64,000 bases of DNA. Source: Candidatus Omnitrophota bacterium (GTDB lineage Bacteria > Hinthialibacterota > Hinthialibacteria > OLB16). Positions 15,507 to 24,692 of the stretch are shown piece by piece. Where the stretch lies: positions 124,001-188,000 of the forward strand of contig JACKFH010000006.1 of assembly GCA_020632575.1 (NCBI GenBank), given 5' to 3'. The notes beneath the pieces were generated by a model. It ran no database searches and was not told the origin of the DNA. It saw only the letters and a list, made by a program, of their open reading frames with translations. Positions within the stretch are counted from its first letter, which is position 1. Each line of letters opens with the position of its first letter. A program made the position numbers and the translations under genes.

Positions 15507-17243
15507 ATGCCGAGATCCCTATTCCTTTTGAGTCTAATCTTTTTGATCGGTGAAACCACACCAACCCCCGCAAACCCGTTTGAGCAGGTGGTGGCTCGAA
15601 TCGGCGACCGACAGATCACCGAGTGGGATCTCGAATACACCCGCGACCGCTCGAATGGGCAAGGCGATAGAGAGGCTTGGTTGCGAACCATCGCGCGCGA
15701 CCGGCTTGGCGCCCTAAAAGCCGAGGAGGCGGGTTTGCCGGAATCCTCGCCGGAACTTAAATGGCGGCTTTGGTCCCTGGAAAACTCGGTTGGGGCGGAA
15801 GCGTACCTGGCCAATCTGACCAAGGATGTTTCGGTCGAGGAATCCGAGGTGAGGGATTACTACGACAACAACCGGGAAAGATTTCTCAAACAGCCCTCCT
15901 TCAGTTTTCAGTATATATTCTGCGACACCACCGAACTTAAATCGAAGGCCGATATCGAACGTTTTCGCGACCAACTCGAAATCGCCCGAAAGAAATTAGT
16001 GGATTCGGCCTCTCCCGATTCCTCGATTTCGCTTGAAAAATTCTCGGAGGTCGCCGGTAACTGCGAATGCGCGGGGGAGCCTAAGGTCCAATCGGCTGGC
16101 CCTTTTCAACTCGATGAACCGATTCAAGACGTTATCAAACAAGCCGCGCTTTCCCTCCAGCCGGGTCAATTCAGTCCGGTGATCTCCACCAAGTACGGCT
16201 TCCAAATCATCCGCTTGGAGGACAGGACAGAGGCATCCGTAATCATGGAATATGAGGACATCAAGGATCGAATCCGGCAGTTCCTCGAAGGTCCTCTCAA
16301 ACAGGCGAAGATTCAGAACTATCTTGAGGACCTCAAGACCCAAACCGATCGGTACAAAATCCACCCGATTCAACTGGAGCATCAACTCCCTGGCGCCCAC
16401 CGCAAAAAGCCGGAGAGCCCCTATGTGGTGGAGATCGGCGACGCTAAATGGGAACCCGAAGATTTCAAGAATTTCATGAAAACCATTCACCGACAGGAAT
16501 GGATGATGAGCCACAAAATCGACAAGGCCTCCCAGACCACTCTCAACCGTCTGGTGATCCCCTCTTTGCTGCATCTCGACGCCCAAGCGGCGGGTTTTGG
16601 TGAGGCCGCGACTGAAATCGCCAAATGGAAAAACCTGCGAGACCAAACCTTGGCTTATTACTGGGTCATGCACACCGCCAATCGCCTGGCCTCGGAAACC
16701 CCTCAGCCGACCACCGAGGAATACCGAGCTTATTACGACCAAAACCCCGGCAAGTTCACCATCCCCGAACGCTATCGGGTGCGCTGGATCCTCGCTCCGC
16801 TCTCCTCCGCCACCGATACGGAGCGGAGTCCCGCCGACATCGAATTTGAATACCGCGATCTCGAAGCGGCCATGGCCCAGCTTCATTCCGAAGTTTTGGG
16901 CGAAACCACCCCGACAGCGGTTCTTGAAAAATGGCGAGAAGAAATCCCCGGTTTGGAAGAAAAAACCGACTGGCTTTACCGAGGGGGGCAACTTTCCAAG
17001 GAGACGTGGGAGAAGATCGGCCTCGACACGAGAGGTTGGCTCGAGGGAACTTATCGAACCCAGGAGGGAGTCATTTTGGTTGAAATCCTAGACTCCCAGG
17101 AATCTTTCAAGAAACCCTTTTCAACCGACCAGGTGGCGATCACCAACCCGGTCAAGTTGGAAAGGAAGGCGAGGATCGTCCGGAAAACCTGGGAGAACCT
17201 CGAAGAGGAAGCCTGGAAGGAATTGGTAAGGGTCGGAAATTAA
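15507..17243 (+). CDS. SurA/parvulin-type peptidyl-prolyl isomerase, exported
   Basis: Periplasmic folding factor, 578 residues. A signal peptide (SLFLLSLIFLIGE) is followed by a SurA-N-like helical part and a PpiC domain around residues 115-250 (FQYIFCDTTELKSK; GPFQLDEPIQDVIKQAALSL; GQFSPVISTKYGFQIIRL). The C-terminal half repeats the plan: TTEEYRAYYDQNPGKFTIPE, VRWILAPL and a degenerate second PpiC-like region. ATG 15507 is chosen over 15483 because GAGG at 15495-15498 precedes it and the signal peptide starts there. Whether the second domain is active is unclear. Confidence 0.82.
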   Translation: MPRSLFLLSLIFLIGETTPTPANPFEQVVARIGDRQITEWDLEYTRDRSNGQGDREAWLRTIARDRLGALKAEEAGLPESSPELKWRLWSLENSVGAEAYLANLTKDVSVEESEVRDYYDNNRERFLKQPSFSFQYIFCDTTELKSKADIERFRDQLEIARKKLVDSASPDSSISLEKFSEVAGNCECAGEPKVQSAGPFQLDEPIQDVIKQAALSLQPGQFSPVISTKYGFQIIRLEDRTEASVIMEYEDIKDRIRQFLEGPLKQAKIQNYLEDLKTQTDRYKIHPIQLEHQLPGAHRKKPESPYVVEIGDAKWEPEDFKNFMKTIHRQEWMMSHKIDKASQTTLNRLVIPSLLHLDAQAAGFGEAATEIAKWKNLRDQTLAYYWVMHTANRLASETPQPTTEEYRAYYDQNPGKFTIPERYRVRWILAPLSSATDTERSPADIEFEYRDLEAAMAQLHSEVLGETTPTAVLEKWREEIPGLEEKTDWLYRGGQLSKETWEKIGLDTRGWLEGTYRTQEGVILVEILDSQESFKKPFSTDQVAITNPVKLERKARIVRKTWENLEEEAWKELVRVGN

Positions 17244-17252
17244 CTCGGCCCC

Positions 17253-18512
17253 TCACCCTTCGCGGTAAGGACCCGCGTGCTGGGCCTCCAAAATGGCTCG
17301 GACCTGGGTTCCCTCCAATTCCTGAACGCCTTTTCCTTCATCCGTCGCCAATGCGGCCGCCGTTCCGGCGGCTTGCCCCATGGCCATGCAGGTGACCGAG
17401 ACTCGAGAGGAACTCGCCGCCATCCGATCCGCGCCATGGCAACGCCCCGCGACCAGGAGGTTGGACACTTTCTTGGGCAGGAGGCTGCCATAGGGGATAT
17501 CGTAAAAATCGGGTTGAAATCCCTCACCCTCGTTGGCTGAACCAAGCGTGGTTTTCTGCGGATGGATGTCCATGTACCAACAACCCGTCGCGACCGCGTC
17601 ATCACGAAGTCGCTCCCCCCGAACATCCTCTTCGGTCAGGTTGGTGACTCCCTCGATGCGACAGGTCTCGCGGATGCCCATGTAGGGTCCGCTCGAAATG
17701 TAGTAGGCGTCCTTGAATGCGGGGACTTCTCGCTTCCAATAATCGTACATGGTCCAAGCATCTTTCCGGCCTTGGATTTCCGCCTGGGTCAAACTCCGGA
17801 CTTGGCTCGCGTCGCCAAGGACACGGATCGCGTGGATATAAACCTCGTCATCCGCAAACATGAAACTGAGACCGGGACCATAAAAGAGCCCAAGGTCGCC
17901 AGCCTCCTGCGCTTTCAACAATGCATTCTGACACGGGGTCCTTAGATCGCCTCCCCGTTCGACATTCCCGATCCGAAAGTGCATCGTCATCGGGAGGAGT
18001 TCCTCGCTCTTTTGAATCGGCGTCCCAGTGCGTTGCGCAATGTCAGCGTCGCCGGTGCAATCGATCACCGTTTTCGCCTTGATTGGAACCAACCCTTCTT
18101 TTGTCGCGACTAGGACCTCGCCGATCCTATCCCCCTCCATGTTGGTTTCGACCGCAAACGAGTGATAAAGAACCTCGAGACGGGGTTCGGTTTCGATCAA
18201 TTCATCGGCGAGCAGTTTGAATTGTTCGATGTTTTTGATGGTCGGATTGTGTTTGTAAATCGTGTCGGCCCCCATCTCACAGACCCCCATTCGCCAGAGG
18301 AGTTCAAGCGGGATGCCACGGACTAAGACTTTCTTGTCACTTTTCCGTGCGATGCCATCAAAGAAGGGGAGACCGACACAGGTGATGATGCCTCCCGAGA
18401 ATCCCGCGCGCTCCACCAATAAGGTGTTCGCGCCATTTCGCGCCGAGGCGAGAGCGGCGGAAAGTCCGGCGCACCCGGCGCCGCAGACAAGGACATCAGT
18501 TTCGAGTTGCAT
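17253..18512 (-). CDS. FAD-dependent oxidoreductase (FAD_oxidored family)
   Basis: 419-residue flavoprotein. The N-terminal dinucleotide motif VLVCGAGCAGLSAALASA, followed by NTLLVERAGFSGG, binds FAD; near the C-terminus LLVAGRCHGADRMAASSSRV closes the flavin site, as in the PF12831 group. The substrate is unknown; relatives are abundant in Planctomycetota-like genomes beside carbohydrate genes. GGAGG upstream of 18512 decides the start over an ATG at 18527. It follows the GT39-like gene by 19 bases, so the two form an operon. No signal peptide, so probably cytoplasmic. Confidence 0.85.
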   Translation of the reverse strand: MQLETDVLVCGAGCAGLSAALASARNGANTLLVERAGFSGGIITCVGLPFFDGIARKSDKKVLVRGIPLELLWRMGVCEMGADTIYKHNPTIKNIEQFKLLADELIETEPRLEVLYHSFAVETNMEGDRIGEVLVATKEGLVPIKAKTVIDCTGDADIAQRTGTPIQKSEELLPMTMHFRIGNVERGGDLRTPCQNALLKAQEAGDLGLFYGPGLSFMFADDEVYIHAIRVLGDASQVRSLTQAEIQGRKDAWTMYDYWKREVPAFKDAYYISSGPYMGIRETCRIEGVTNLTEEDVRGERLRDDAVATGCWYMDIHPQKTTLGSANEGEGFQPDFYDIPYGSLLPKKVSNLLVAGRCHGADRMAASSSRVSVTCMAMGQAAGTAAALATDEGKGVQELEGTQVRAILEAQHAGPYREG

Positions 18513-18531
18513 GAGGTTTGCCTCCAAATGA

Positions 18532-20235
18532 TTAAGGGGTGGTTTTATCCTCTTCTATAAGAGCCGGCAACTCCCGCACAAATCTCTCCGGTATCCGATG
18601 CAGCGAAAAGAGCCGCTCCCCTTCATATTCCACCATTGCCAAAGGGGGGACTTTTTCGAGCACCAATTCCCCCGTCTCCCGCAAGTCGGCGTAACGGCTG
18701 CTGAGAATAGCGAATACCTGATGTCTCTTCAAATCAAATCCAGGAAAGTATTTTTCGAAATCATTCAGCAGTTTGAAATCGGCGACCAGAATTCCGTTGG
18801 GAAAGGGAGGCCACGATTCTTTAGGGTCTGGATGAACCACCGCATTGGCCCCGGCGAGCAGAAGAATATCTCCAGGTCGCGCATTCTCCGCGAGGACCGG
18901 ATTCAGCTGGTGCAGAGTCACTCCCAGGTATTCCAACTCGAACCCCGCGGCGTGGGCTCCCTTCGGCCCGCCGATCAACGGTGAATAGTAAACCAGGTTG
19001 TGCGGATAGATCCGAAGCGACGGCAAAAGGACGAGCAGCATCAGTAATACCAGTAGCGCCGTTCGAATCATCGAGGAAAGTTTTTCGCCGTAGCGATCCA
19101 TCCCCCAATGCCACCAGCGTGAGATCTCCAGGGCCGCAAGAAGAGTCATCGGACCGTAGGCGGGAAGGAGGAGCCGGATGCCATCGTACTTGGGGGCTTG
19201 TGGCATGGAACTGACCAGGAGGGGAAAAAGCATTCCCATCCACAGGAGGAATTCCTCAGAATAAAAATCTTTGAATTCCTTCCTTGGGATCGAAACTCCG
19301 AACCAAATCGCTCGAACAATCACCGGAAGGGTGATCCAAAGCGGAACCGCGATCATCGTGTAGACCCAGGGGTAGTGCCAAGGCGGATGCGATTCGGAGA
19401 CATACAACTTCCCGAAATAAAGAACCGGGATGTTCGAGTGACGGGAGATGAATTCGAGATACGCCTTAAAACCCTCCGGCCAGTTCATCCAGTTCGCGGG
19501 CCACAGGATGAAGGCTGTGACAAAGACGGCGGTGGAGAGGAGCGCCGCCTTGCCCCATTCCCTCGCGAGTCTATTGCGCCAGGCGATCTCCCGGTTTGGA
19601 TCAATGAAAACCTTCCAAGCGAGCCACAAAAAAAGGATCGGAAAGAGATACAGGGATTGGAGTTTGGTCAGCAGTCCGAGGACAAGAGCCGCGAAGATGA
19701 CCGCCTTCCCCCAACGCCCCTTGTCCCAGAGGAGGAAACTCAACAGCGCCAATCCATAGACTGCCGCGATCAATCCATCGATCGCGAATAAGACAGCGTG
19801 CAGAAAGAATCTCGGACTCCCCCAGAAAAGGAGAACCCCAAGAATCGCCAGCCCTCTCCCGCATCGAGGTTTCAGGAAGACATAACAGGCCGCCGAGAAG
19901 AGCGCCGCGAAAAGTTCGACTATCAACCGGCAACTGGAAAGTTCTCCGATCACGCCCCCAAAGAGGCCATTGAAAAAACCGCCGCCGATCTCCAGGAACG
20001 GAGGATGCCGCGCATACTCGGTCTGGTCCGGAAAATACCACTCCGGCTCCTCCAGCAGAGACCGCGCCTCTTCCCCACCCCACCAGGATCCGAACCAATC
20101 CCCCCACCGCGAGGCCTGGTCGTAATAAAACCAGGAGTCCCAGTAGGGGCCAAACCCCCGCCCGAGAATGGCAAGCAAGGCAAACAGGAAGAGGCCGAGC
20201 AAAGCGGCCTCGATCAGAGTTTTTTTTGTGTTCAT
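18532..20235 (-). CDS. GT39/ArnT-like membrane glycosyltransferase
   Basis: 567-residue protein with about ten membrane helices and a hydrophilic C-terminal domain (about 440-560). The first periplasmic loop has the acidic GPYWDSWFYYD and TEYARHPPFLE, matching the Asp-containing catalytic loop of GT-C enzymes of the dolichyl-phosphate-mannose/ArnT type. TKLQSLYLFPILFLWLAW lies in the helix bundle. It would move a sugar from a polyprenyl-phosphate donor to a lipid or protein acceptor in the periplasm. The DPM1-like enzyme at 4730 could make such a donor, but that link is inference. Confidence 0.78.
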   Translation of the reverse strand: MNTKKTLIEAALLGLFLFALLAILGRGFGPYWDSWFYYDQASRWGDWFGSWWGGEEARSLLEEPEWYFPDQTEYARHPPFLEIGGGFFNGLFGGVIGELSSCRLIVELFAALFSAACYVFLKPRCGRGLAILGVLLFWGSPRFFLHAVLFAIDGLIAAVYGLALLSFLLWDKGRWGKAVIFAALVLGLLTKLQSLYLFPILFLWLAWKVFIDPNREIAWRNRLAREWGKAALLSTAVFVTAFILWPANWMNWPEGFKAYLEFISRHSNIPVLYFGKLYVSESHPPWHYPWVYTMIAVPLWITLPVIVRAIWFGVSIPRKEFKDFYSEEFLLWMGMLFPLLVSSMPQAPKYDGIRLLLPAYGPMTLLAALEISRWWHWGMDRYGEKLSSMIRTALLVLLMLLVLLPSLRIYPHNLVYYSPLIGGPKGAHAAGFELEYLGVTLHQLNPVLAENARPGDILLLAGANAVVHPDPKESWPPFPNGILVADFKLLNDFEKYFPGFDLKRHQVFAILSSRYADLRETGELVLEKVPPLAMVEYEGERLFSLHRIPERFVRELPALIEEDKTTP

Positions 20236-20329
20236 CGAGATTCCATCACCGTGGATCGCAGGGACTAAGGTAACTCAAAAAGGAAGATTCAGGGACTGGT
20301 TGGCGCCCTTCACTCCCACGGCTAGGGGC

Positions 20330-20382
20330 GAGTCCGTTTTAACGGACGGCTCTCTGTGTAGCCGCGGAATTGATTCCGCGGC
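20330..20382 (+). repeat. REP-like palindromic element, copy A
   Basis: Two hairpins: GTCCGTT/AACGGAC (20332-20338 and 20341-20347) and GCCGCGGAAT/ATTCCGCGGC (20361-20370 and 20373-20382). GTAG at 20358-20361 directly abuts the second palindrome, the tetranucleotide hallmark of REP/RAYT-type elements. With copy B it fills an otherwise gene-free stretch (20236-20599). Confidence 0.8.
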
Positions 20383-20484
20383 AGGGCGCGTCGGGCCCAC
20401 AATTGAAGATCATACGTCACATGTTCGTCGTTCGGATGGAAGATGGTAAGGTTTAATCCAAGGGAGCAGCCAGCGACGAAGTCC

Positions 20485-20537
20485 GCGACAGAATCAATTC
20501 CGTCGCTACGCAGAGAGCCGTCTGTTGAAACAGACTC
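20485..20537 (-). repeat. REP-like palindromic element, copy B, inverted
   Basis: The reverse complement matches copy A along its length: GTCTGTT/AACAGAC, then GCTCTCTG, then GTAG (20506-20509), then GCGACGGAAT/ATTCTGTCGC. Differences from copy A fall as paired changes that keep the stems (C-G to T-A in hairpin 1; C-G to G-C and G-C to A-T in hairpin 2). The inverted pair, about 102 bases apart, resembles a REPIN or BIME. Confidence 0.8.
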
Positions 20538-20701
20538 CAAAATGATTATGCGTTGCTGTGTGAACCAATACCGAATCTGTTTTTACTGGGAGAACGAAGA
20601 TGCCAGCGAACTCGAAATCACAGACTATCACCAAGAAGAAAATGCACGTGCGCAAAGGACGCACCCTGCCGTAGCATCGCCCGCCAAGTCATCCGGGGGA
20701 A

Positions 20702-20968
20702 ATGCTGGTGGAGGAATTCTTGAAGCCGATGGATGTCACCCAAACCGCGTTCGCTCTCCGTCTCGGCGTCTCGTTTCCAAGACTCAACGAGATCATCCGC
20801 CGCAAACGCTCGGTCACCCCGGACACCGCCCTCCGCCTGGAGCGAGTCCTCGGAATGCCCGCCGAGTTCTGGCTCGGACTCCAACAGGACTGGGACCTCT
20901 GGCACGCGATGAGGAGCGACTCGGCGGAGGAGATCAAGAATCTGAAACCGATGGGGCGCGTTGGATGA
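20702..20968 (+). CDS. HigA-family XRE antitoxin-like protein, N-terminus interrupted upstream
   Basis: An 88-residue helix-turn-helix protein: MLVEEFLKPMDVTQTAFALR, then RLNEIIRRKRSVTPDTALRL and FWLGLQQDWDLWHA, the classic HigA pattern. HigA proteins usually begin with THRPPTHPGEMLLEEFL; here HRPPSHPGE is encoded just upstream but is cut by TAG at 20672-20674. A well-placed start at 20600 (GGGAG before it) gives only a 24-residue peptide in the same frame. Translation must restart at 20702, or the gene is dying. No HigB toxin gene lies upstream, where it is expected. Confidence 0.72.
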   Translation: MLVEEFLKPMDVTQTAFALRLGVSFPRLNEIIRRKRSVTPDTALRLERVLGMPAEFWLGLQQDWDLWHAMRSDSAEEIKNLKPMGRVG

Positions 20969-20975
20969 ATCTCGA

Positions 20976-21383
20976 TTATCCCTCGTTCCGCGTAATGAGT
21001 TCCCAAAACTGTCGTGGGGAGAAGATCTTCATCTCCTCAACACTTTCCAGACCTAGAATCTCCCGGTCTCCGGTGACAAAACACTCGGCGCCTCCGTGGA
21101 TCGCCGCGGACAGGATGAATATGTCGTCTTGGTCATCAATCGGAATTTGAACGAGTGGCTCTTCGGAGATTGGCTCCCCGGCTTCCGTAATCAAATCGAG
21201 AATCGAATCCACGAGCGCTTGGTCCATTCTGAACTTTTCGCTCAACACTCGGCGAGTTTCCACCAAAAGCGATGGACAAATTATGAGATCATGATTTGAG
21301 GTGACCGCCCTAACGACATCCGCGCACAATCCGCGAGTTGTGAATCCACTGACCAGGACATTCGTATCGAGAAGAATCCTCAA
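20976..21383 (-). CDS. PIN-domain toxin (VapC-like, PIN_3 family)
   Basis: 135-residue PIN-domain ribonuclease of the family called putative toxin-antitoxin system toxin component. The acidic active site is visible: Asp in LLDTNVLVSG, Glu in LLVETRRVL, IPIDDQDDIFILSAA and FVTGDREIL. The start is a TTG (21381-21383) preceded by AGGGAT. It lies 45 bases downstream of a small ribbon-helix-helix-like gene and is convergent with the HigA-like gene. Confidence 0.87.
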   Translation of the reverse strand: MRILLDTNVLVSGFTTRGLCADVVRAVTSNHDLIICPSLLVETRRVLSEKFRMDQALVDSILDLITEAGEPISEEPLVQIPIDDQDDIFILSAAIHGGAECFVTGDREILGLESVEEMKIFSPRQFWELITRNEG

Positions 21384-21428
21384 TCTCTAATCCCTGATTC
21401 AGAATCGGTGTTAGCTGGTGGTGAGAAT

Positions 21429-21647
21429 TTAAGAAACTTCAGGGAAGACATCCTCATCGGTGAGGTAGCCGCGCGCTTCCGCGAATGGCATGGCCTTCTG
21501 TCGCAGGTCCTCGAAGCGCTGAAGCCTCAAGTATCTCTTCAGGGCTTCCGTGGCGATTTCGGCCGGAGTCTTTCCGCTAGCCTGACTGAGGGCGTCAAGC
21601 AATTCCTCCATATTGGAGTCCAGAGGGATGTTGATTGAGGACGTCAT
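21429..21647 (-). CDS. Ribbon-helix-helix-like antitoxin
   Basis: 72-residue partner of the PIN toxin downstream. SSINIPLDSNMEELLDALS resembles the N-terminal strand and first helix of a CopG/RHH-type fold, followed by TPAEIATEALKRYLRLQRF and an acidic tail that could bind the toxin. Gene order (antitoxin first) and spacing fit a type II module. The exact antitoxin family is uncertain. Confidence 0.75.
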   Translation of the reverse strand: MTSSINIPLDSNMEELLDALSQASGKTPAEIATEALKRYLRLQRFEDLRQKAMPFAEARGYLTDEDVFPEVS

Positions 21648-21930
21648 GATTCTATTAGGCTAGGATTTAGGGTGAGGCCTGTCAATCTTCGGGTCGTTTC
21701 CCTCGAGCCTCAACGACCACATTGTCCGATATCAACCAACGCCCGCTCCCTTCACAATCACTCTGAACCCCGCACACGCCCCGACAACCACCTCGCATTC
21801 GACCCCAATAGCCGAAAAATCAACCTCCTAACCAAAAACAAACACATTCCTAGGGTTGCCATAACATCTCATGACGAAAAATGTAAGTGTTGGAATGGGA
21901 GAAATTTAGGATGGGGAAGAATTAAAGGAA

Positions 21931-24444
21931 ATGAAAATCGATTTACACTGTCACTCAAAATATTCGCAGAGACCCTCTCTGTGGATCATGCAAAAACTCG
22001 GCTGCCCGGAAAGCCTCACCGAACCGACTCGCCTCTATGAGATGGCGATCGAAAACGGCTTTGGCGCGGTCACCATCACCGATCATAACGTGATCGAAGG
22101 TTGCCTCGATATCGCTCACTTGCCCAATACTTTCATCAGTTGCGAGTACACGACCTACTTCCCCGATGACCGCTGCAAGGTCCATGTTCTTGCGTACGAT
22201 ATCACCGAGGAGCAACACCGCGATCTCTCCGAGGCCCGCGAAAACATTTTCGATCTGGTTGATTACTTTCGCCGGAACAACATCAGGAATGTCTGCGCCC
22301 ATCCCCTCTTCGCGGTCAACGATCGCCTCACCCTCTCTCATGTCGAGAAATTAATCCTTCTCTTTAAAAACTGGGAATGGAATGGGGACATCAACCCGAG
22401 GATGAACGCGGTCGTTCAAGAGTTGCTTTACTCGCTTCGACCGGATGACATCGAGGAGATGATCCATCGTCATGGCATCGTCCCTCGCTTCCCCGAACCC
22501 TGGAATAAGAACATCACTGCTGGTTCGGACGATCACTGCATGCTCCACTACGGCAGCGCCTACACAGAAGTTCCCGGTGCTCGCACACTCGAACAGTTTT
22601 GGAGCGCGGTCGAAAAAGGGAAGGCTCAGACCTTCGCGCGTGGGTCCACTCCTCACCAGTTCGCGCGAAAGGTTTATGGCATCTCCTACCAGTTCTATCG
22701 GAAAAAATTCGATCTCGGAAAATACTCCGGGTTTAGCCCATTCCTACGGTACCTCGACCAGACTCTCGGCGGACAGATCGAGTCGAAGGAATCGAGACCG
22801 AACTGGTTCCACATTCTTTTCAATCGTCGGGATAAGAAGAACCCGGACCACCCGCCAGTCGAAAACACCCTCTTTCAGTTCATCAAGGAAGAGGCCGAGC
22901 GTTTGATCGCCGAGGATCCAGAGTTGATTCGGATTCTCGAGAAGGGAGAGGGGTCCGCCGCCCAACTCGACCGCAACCTCTTCCGGTTCGTCAACACCAT
23001 CACCGACCGCGTTCTGGTAAAATTCGGCGACGCCACCATTGACCGTTTCGCCAATCACCGTCTCCTCGACCTCTTCGCCTCGATCGGTTCGGCGGGAGCG
23101 CTTTATGCCTTATTGAGTCCATACTTCATGGCATTCTCCCACTTCACGACTCAGAGAAAATGGAGCGCCGAGGTGCTCGACCACTTCTGCGGGGGAACCG
23201 AGAAAGGGTTGGCGGAAACCACGGGCGCTCGAGTCGCGCACTTCACCGACACCCTTTACGATGTCAACGGCGTGGCCAAAACCCTCAGGCAGCAATCGGT
23301 CACCGCTCGTCGACTTGGCAAGGATTACACAGTGTTGACCTGCTGCCCGGCGCAGACGCCCGTGAAAGAAGGGATCAAACATTTTCAACCAGTTGGAGAT
23401 TTTACCCTCCCCGAGTATGAGGAATTGAAACTCTCCTGCCCTTCGTTCTTAGAGATGCTGAACTACTGTTATGACCAGGAGTTCACCCACTTTCACATTT
23501 CGACTCCCGGACCGGTCGGCTTGGCGGCGCTCGGTGTCGCAAAAATTTTGCAGATTCCAGTGAGTGGGACTTATCACACCTCGTTCCCACAATTCGCTCG
23601 AGCCCTCACCGAGGACATCTACGCCGAGGACTTGGTTTGGAAAGCGATGGTCTGGTTTTACAACCAACTCGATTCGGTCTTTGTTCCCTCTCGTGCGACC
23701 GGCAACGAGTTGATCGAGAACGGAGTTCAACCCGAGAAGATCCGCCACTACCCACGCGGCGTTAACACCGAACGCTACCACCCGATGAAAAGAATCAACT
23801 ACTTCCCGGAACCCTCGAAGGAGGCGAGAGAAAAGATCAACCTTCTTTTCGTCGGTCGAGTCTCGAAGGAAAAGAATCTCCATCTCCTCGCCCAGGCCTA
23901 TCGCCAGCTGGTGGAGGCGGGACAGTCCGTTCGATTGGTGATTGCCGGCGATGGCCCGTACCGCAAGGAGATGACCGAGCAGTTGAGCGATCTCCCTGTC
24001 GTGTTCACCGGTTACCTCTCAGGAGAGGATCTCTCGGTCCTCTACGCCTCCTGCGATGTCCTCGTCTTCCCCAGCTCCTCGGACACATTCGGCAATGTGG
24101 TCCTCGAAGCTCAGGCCAGCGGGATCCCGGTGATTGTCACCGATCAGGGCGGACCTCAGGAGAATCTGATACCTGAAGAGACTGGGTTTATTGTTAAGGG
24201 CGGCAGTGTCGAGGAACTTGTGGAGAAGATGTCCTTCCTGGTGGAGAACCCAACGCGACGCGCTGAGATGGGACGCGCCGCGAGGAAGTACGCGGAGCAA
24301 CGCGGTTTCAATGAAGCCTTCGAAGAACTTTGGATGATGTACACCGAGGAAGAACCCGAGGAGAAACCAGCAGCGACCGAGTCATTCGATTTCACAAGGT
24401 TCAAGAATTTCGAAAAGGTGACCGCGGTGGGCGGCAAGGTTTGA
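21931..24444 (+). CDS. PHP domain fused to GT4 glycosyltransferase
   Basis: 837-residue two-domain protein. Residues ~1-250 are a PHP metal-dependent phosphoesterase: DLHCHSKYS (His6, His8), TITDHNVIEG, CEYTTYF, VCAHPLFA and GSDDHCMLHYG supply the usual metal ligands. Residues ~430-810 are a GT-B fold family 4 glycosyltransferase: ARVAHFTDTLYDVNGVAKTL, LLFVGRVSKEKNL, VIAGDGPYRKEM and FPSSSDTFGNVVLEAQASG with the catalytic-site Glu. The fusion suggests coupling of sugar transfer with hydrolysis of a phosphorylated product or donor. It is not in an obvious operon; 283 bases upstream are gene-free without clear signals. Confidence 0.88.
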   Translation: MKIDLHCHSKYSQRPSLWIMQKLGCPESLTEPTRLYEMAIENGFGAVTITDHNVIEGCLDIAHLPNTFISCEYTTYFPDDRCKVHVLAYDITEEQHRDLSEARENIFDLVDYFRRNNIRNVCAHPLFAVNDRLTLSHVEKLILLFKNWEWNGDINPRMNAVVQELLYSLRPDDIEEMIHRHGIVPRFPEPWNKNITAGSDDHCMLHYGSAYTEVPGARTLEQFWSAVEKGKAQTFARGSTPHQFARKVYGISYQFYRKKFDLGKYSGFSPFLRYLDQTLGGQIESKESRPNWFHILFNRRDKKNPDHPPVENTLFQFIKEEAERLIAEDPELIRILEKGEGSAAQLDRNLFRFVNTITDRVLVKFGDATIDRFANHRLLDLFASIGSAGALYALLSPYFMAFSHFTTQRKWSAEVLDHFCGGTEKGLAETTGARVAHFTDTLYDVNGVAKTLRQQSVTARRLGKDYTVLTCCPAQTPVKEGIKHFQPVGDFTLPEYEELKLSCPSFLEMLNYCYDQEFTHFHISTPGPVGLAALGVAKILQIPVSGTYHTSFPQFARALTEDIYAEDLVWKAMVWFYNQLDSVFVPSRATGNELIENGVQPEKIRHYPRGVNTERYHPMKRINYFPEPSKEAREKINLLFVGRVSKEKNLHLLAQAYRQLVEAGQSVRLVIAGDGPYRKEMTEQLSDLPVVFTGYLSGEDLSVLYASCDVLVFPSSSDTFGNVVLEAQASGIPVIVTDQGGPQENLIPEETGFIVKGGSVEELVEKMSFLVENPTRRAEMGRAARKYAEQRGFNEAFEELWMMYTEEEPEEKPAATESFDFTRFKNFEKVTAVGGKV

Positions 24445-24692
24445 CATTCACCCATCTCCGTTGTGCCGAGAATCCTTTCCTCCGGATCAACCTCGTTCAG
24501 GATTTCGCCATTGTCTCAGAGTCAGAGATAAAACACCAAATCAGTTGGTAATCTACGCCAATCCTTTGCGTTCAAAATCAAAAAACATCAGTATTTTCGG
24601 CGGAACCTGCTGGCATAATTCCTGATTAACCCCTCTTCAGCGGGAACGATTCATGTTTCAATCCGTCGGGTCGTTTCCATTGGGAAAGATCG

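Noticed and set aside
15996..16991. 331-codon antisense frame across the parvulin gene
   Set aside because: Low-quality composition and no motif; the sense strand encodes SurA-like sequence throughout.
20200..21700. Prophage or integrative element around HigA, PIN and REP-like pair
   Set aside because: No integrase, structural phage gene, tRNA junction or direct-repeat attachment site is visible.
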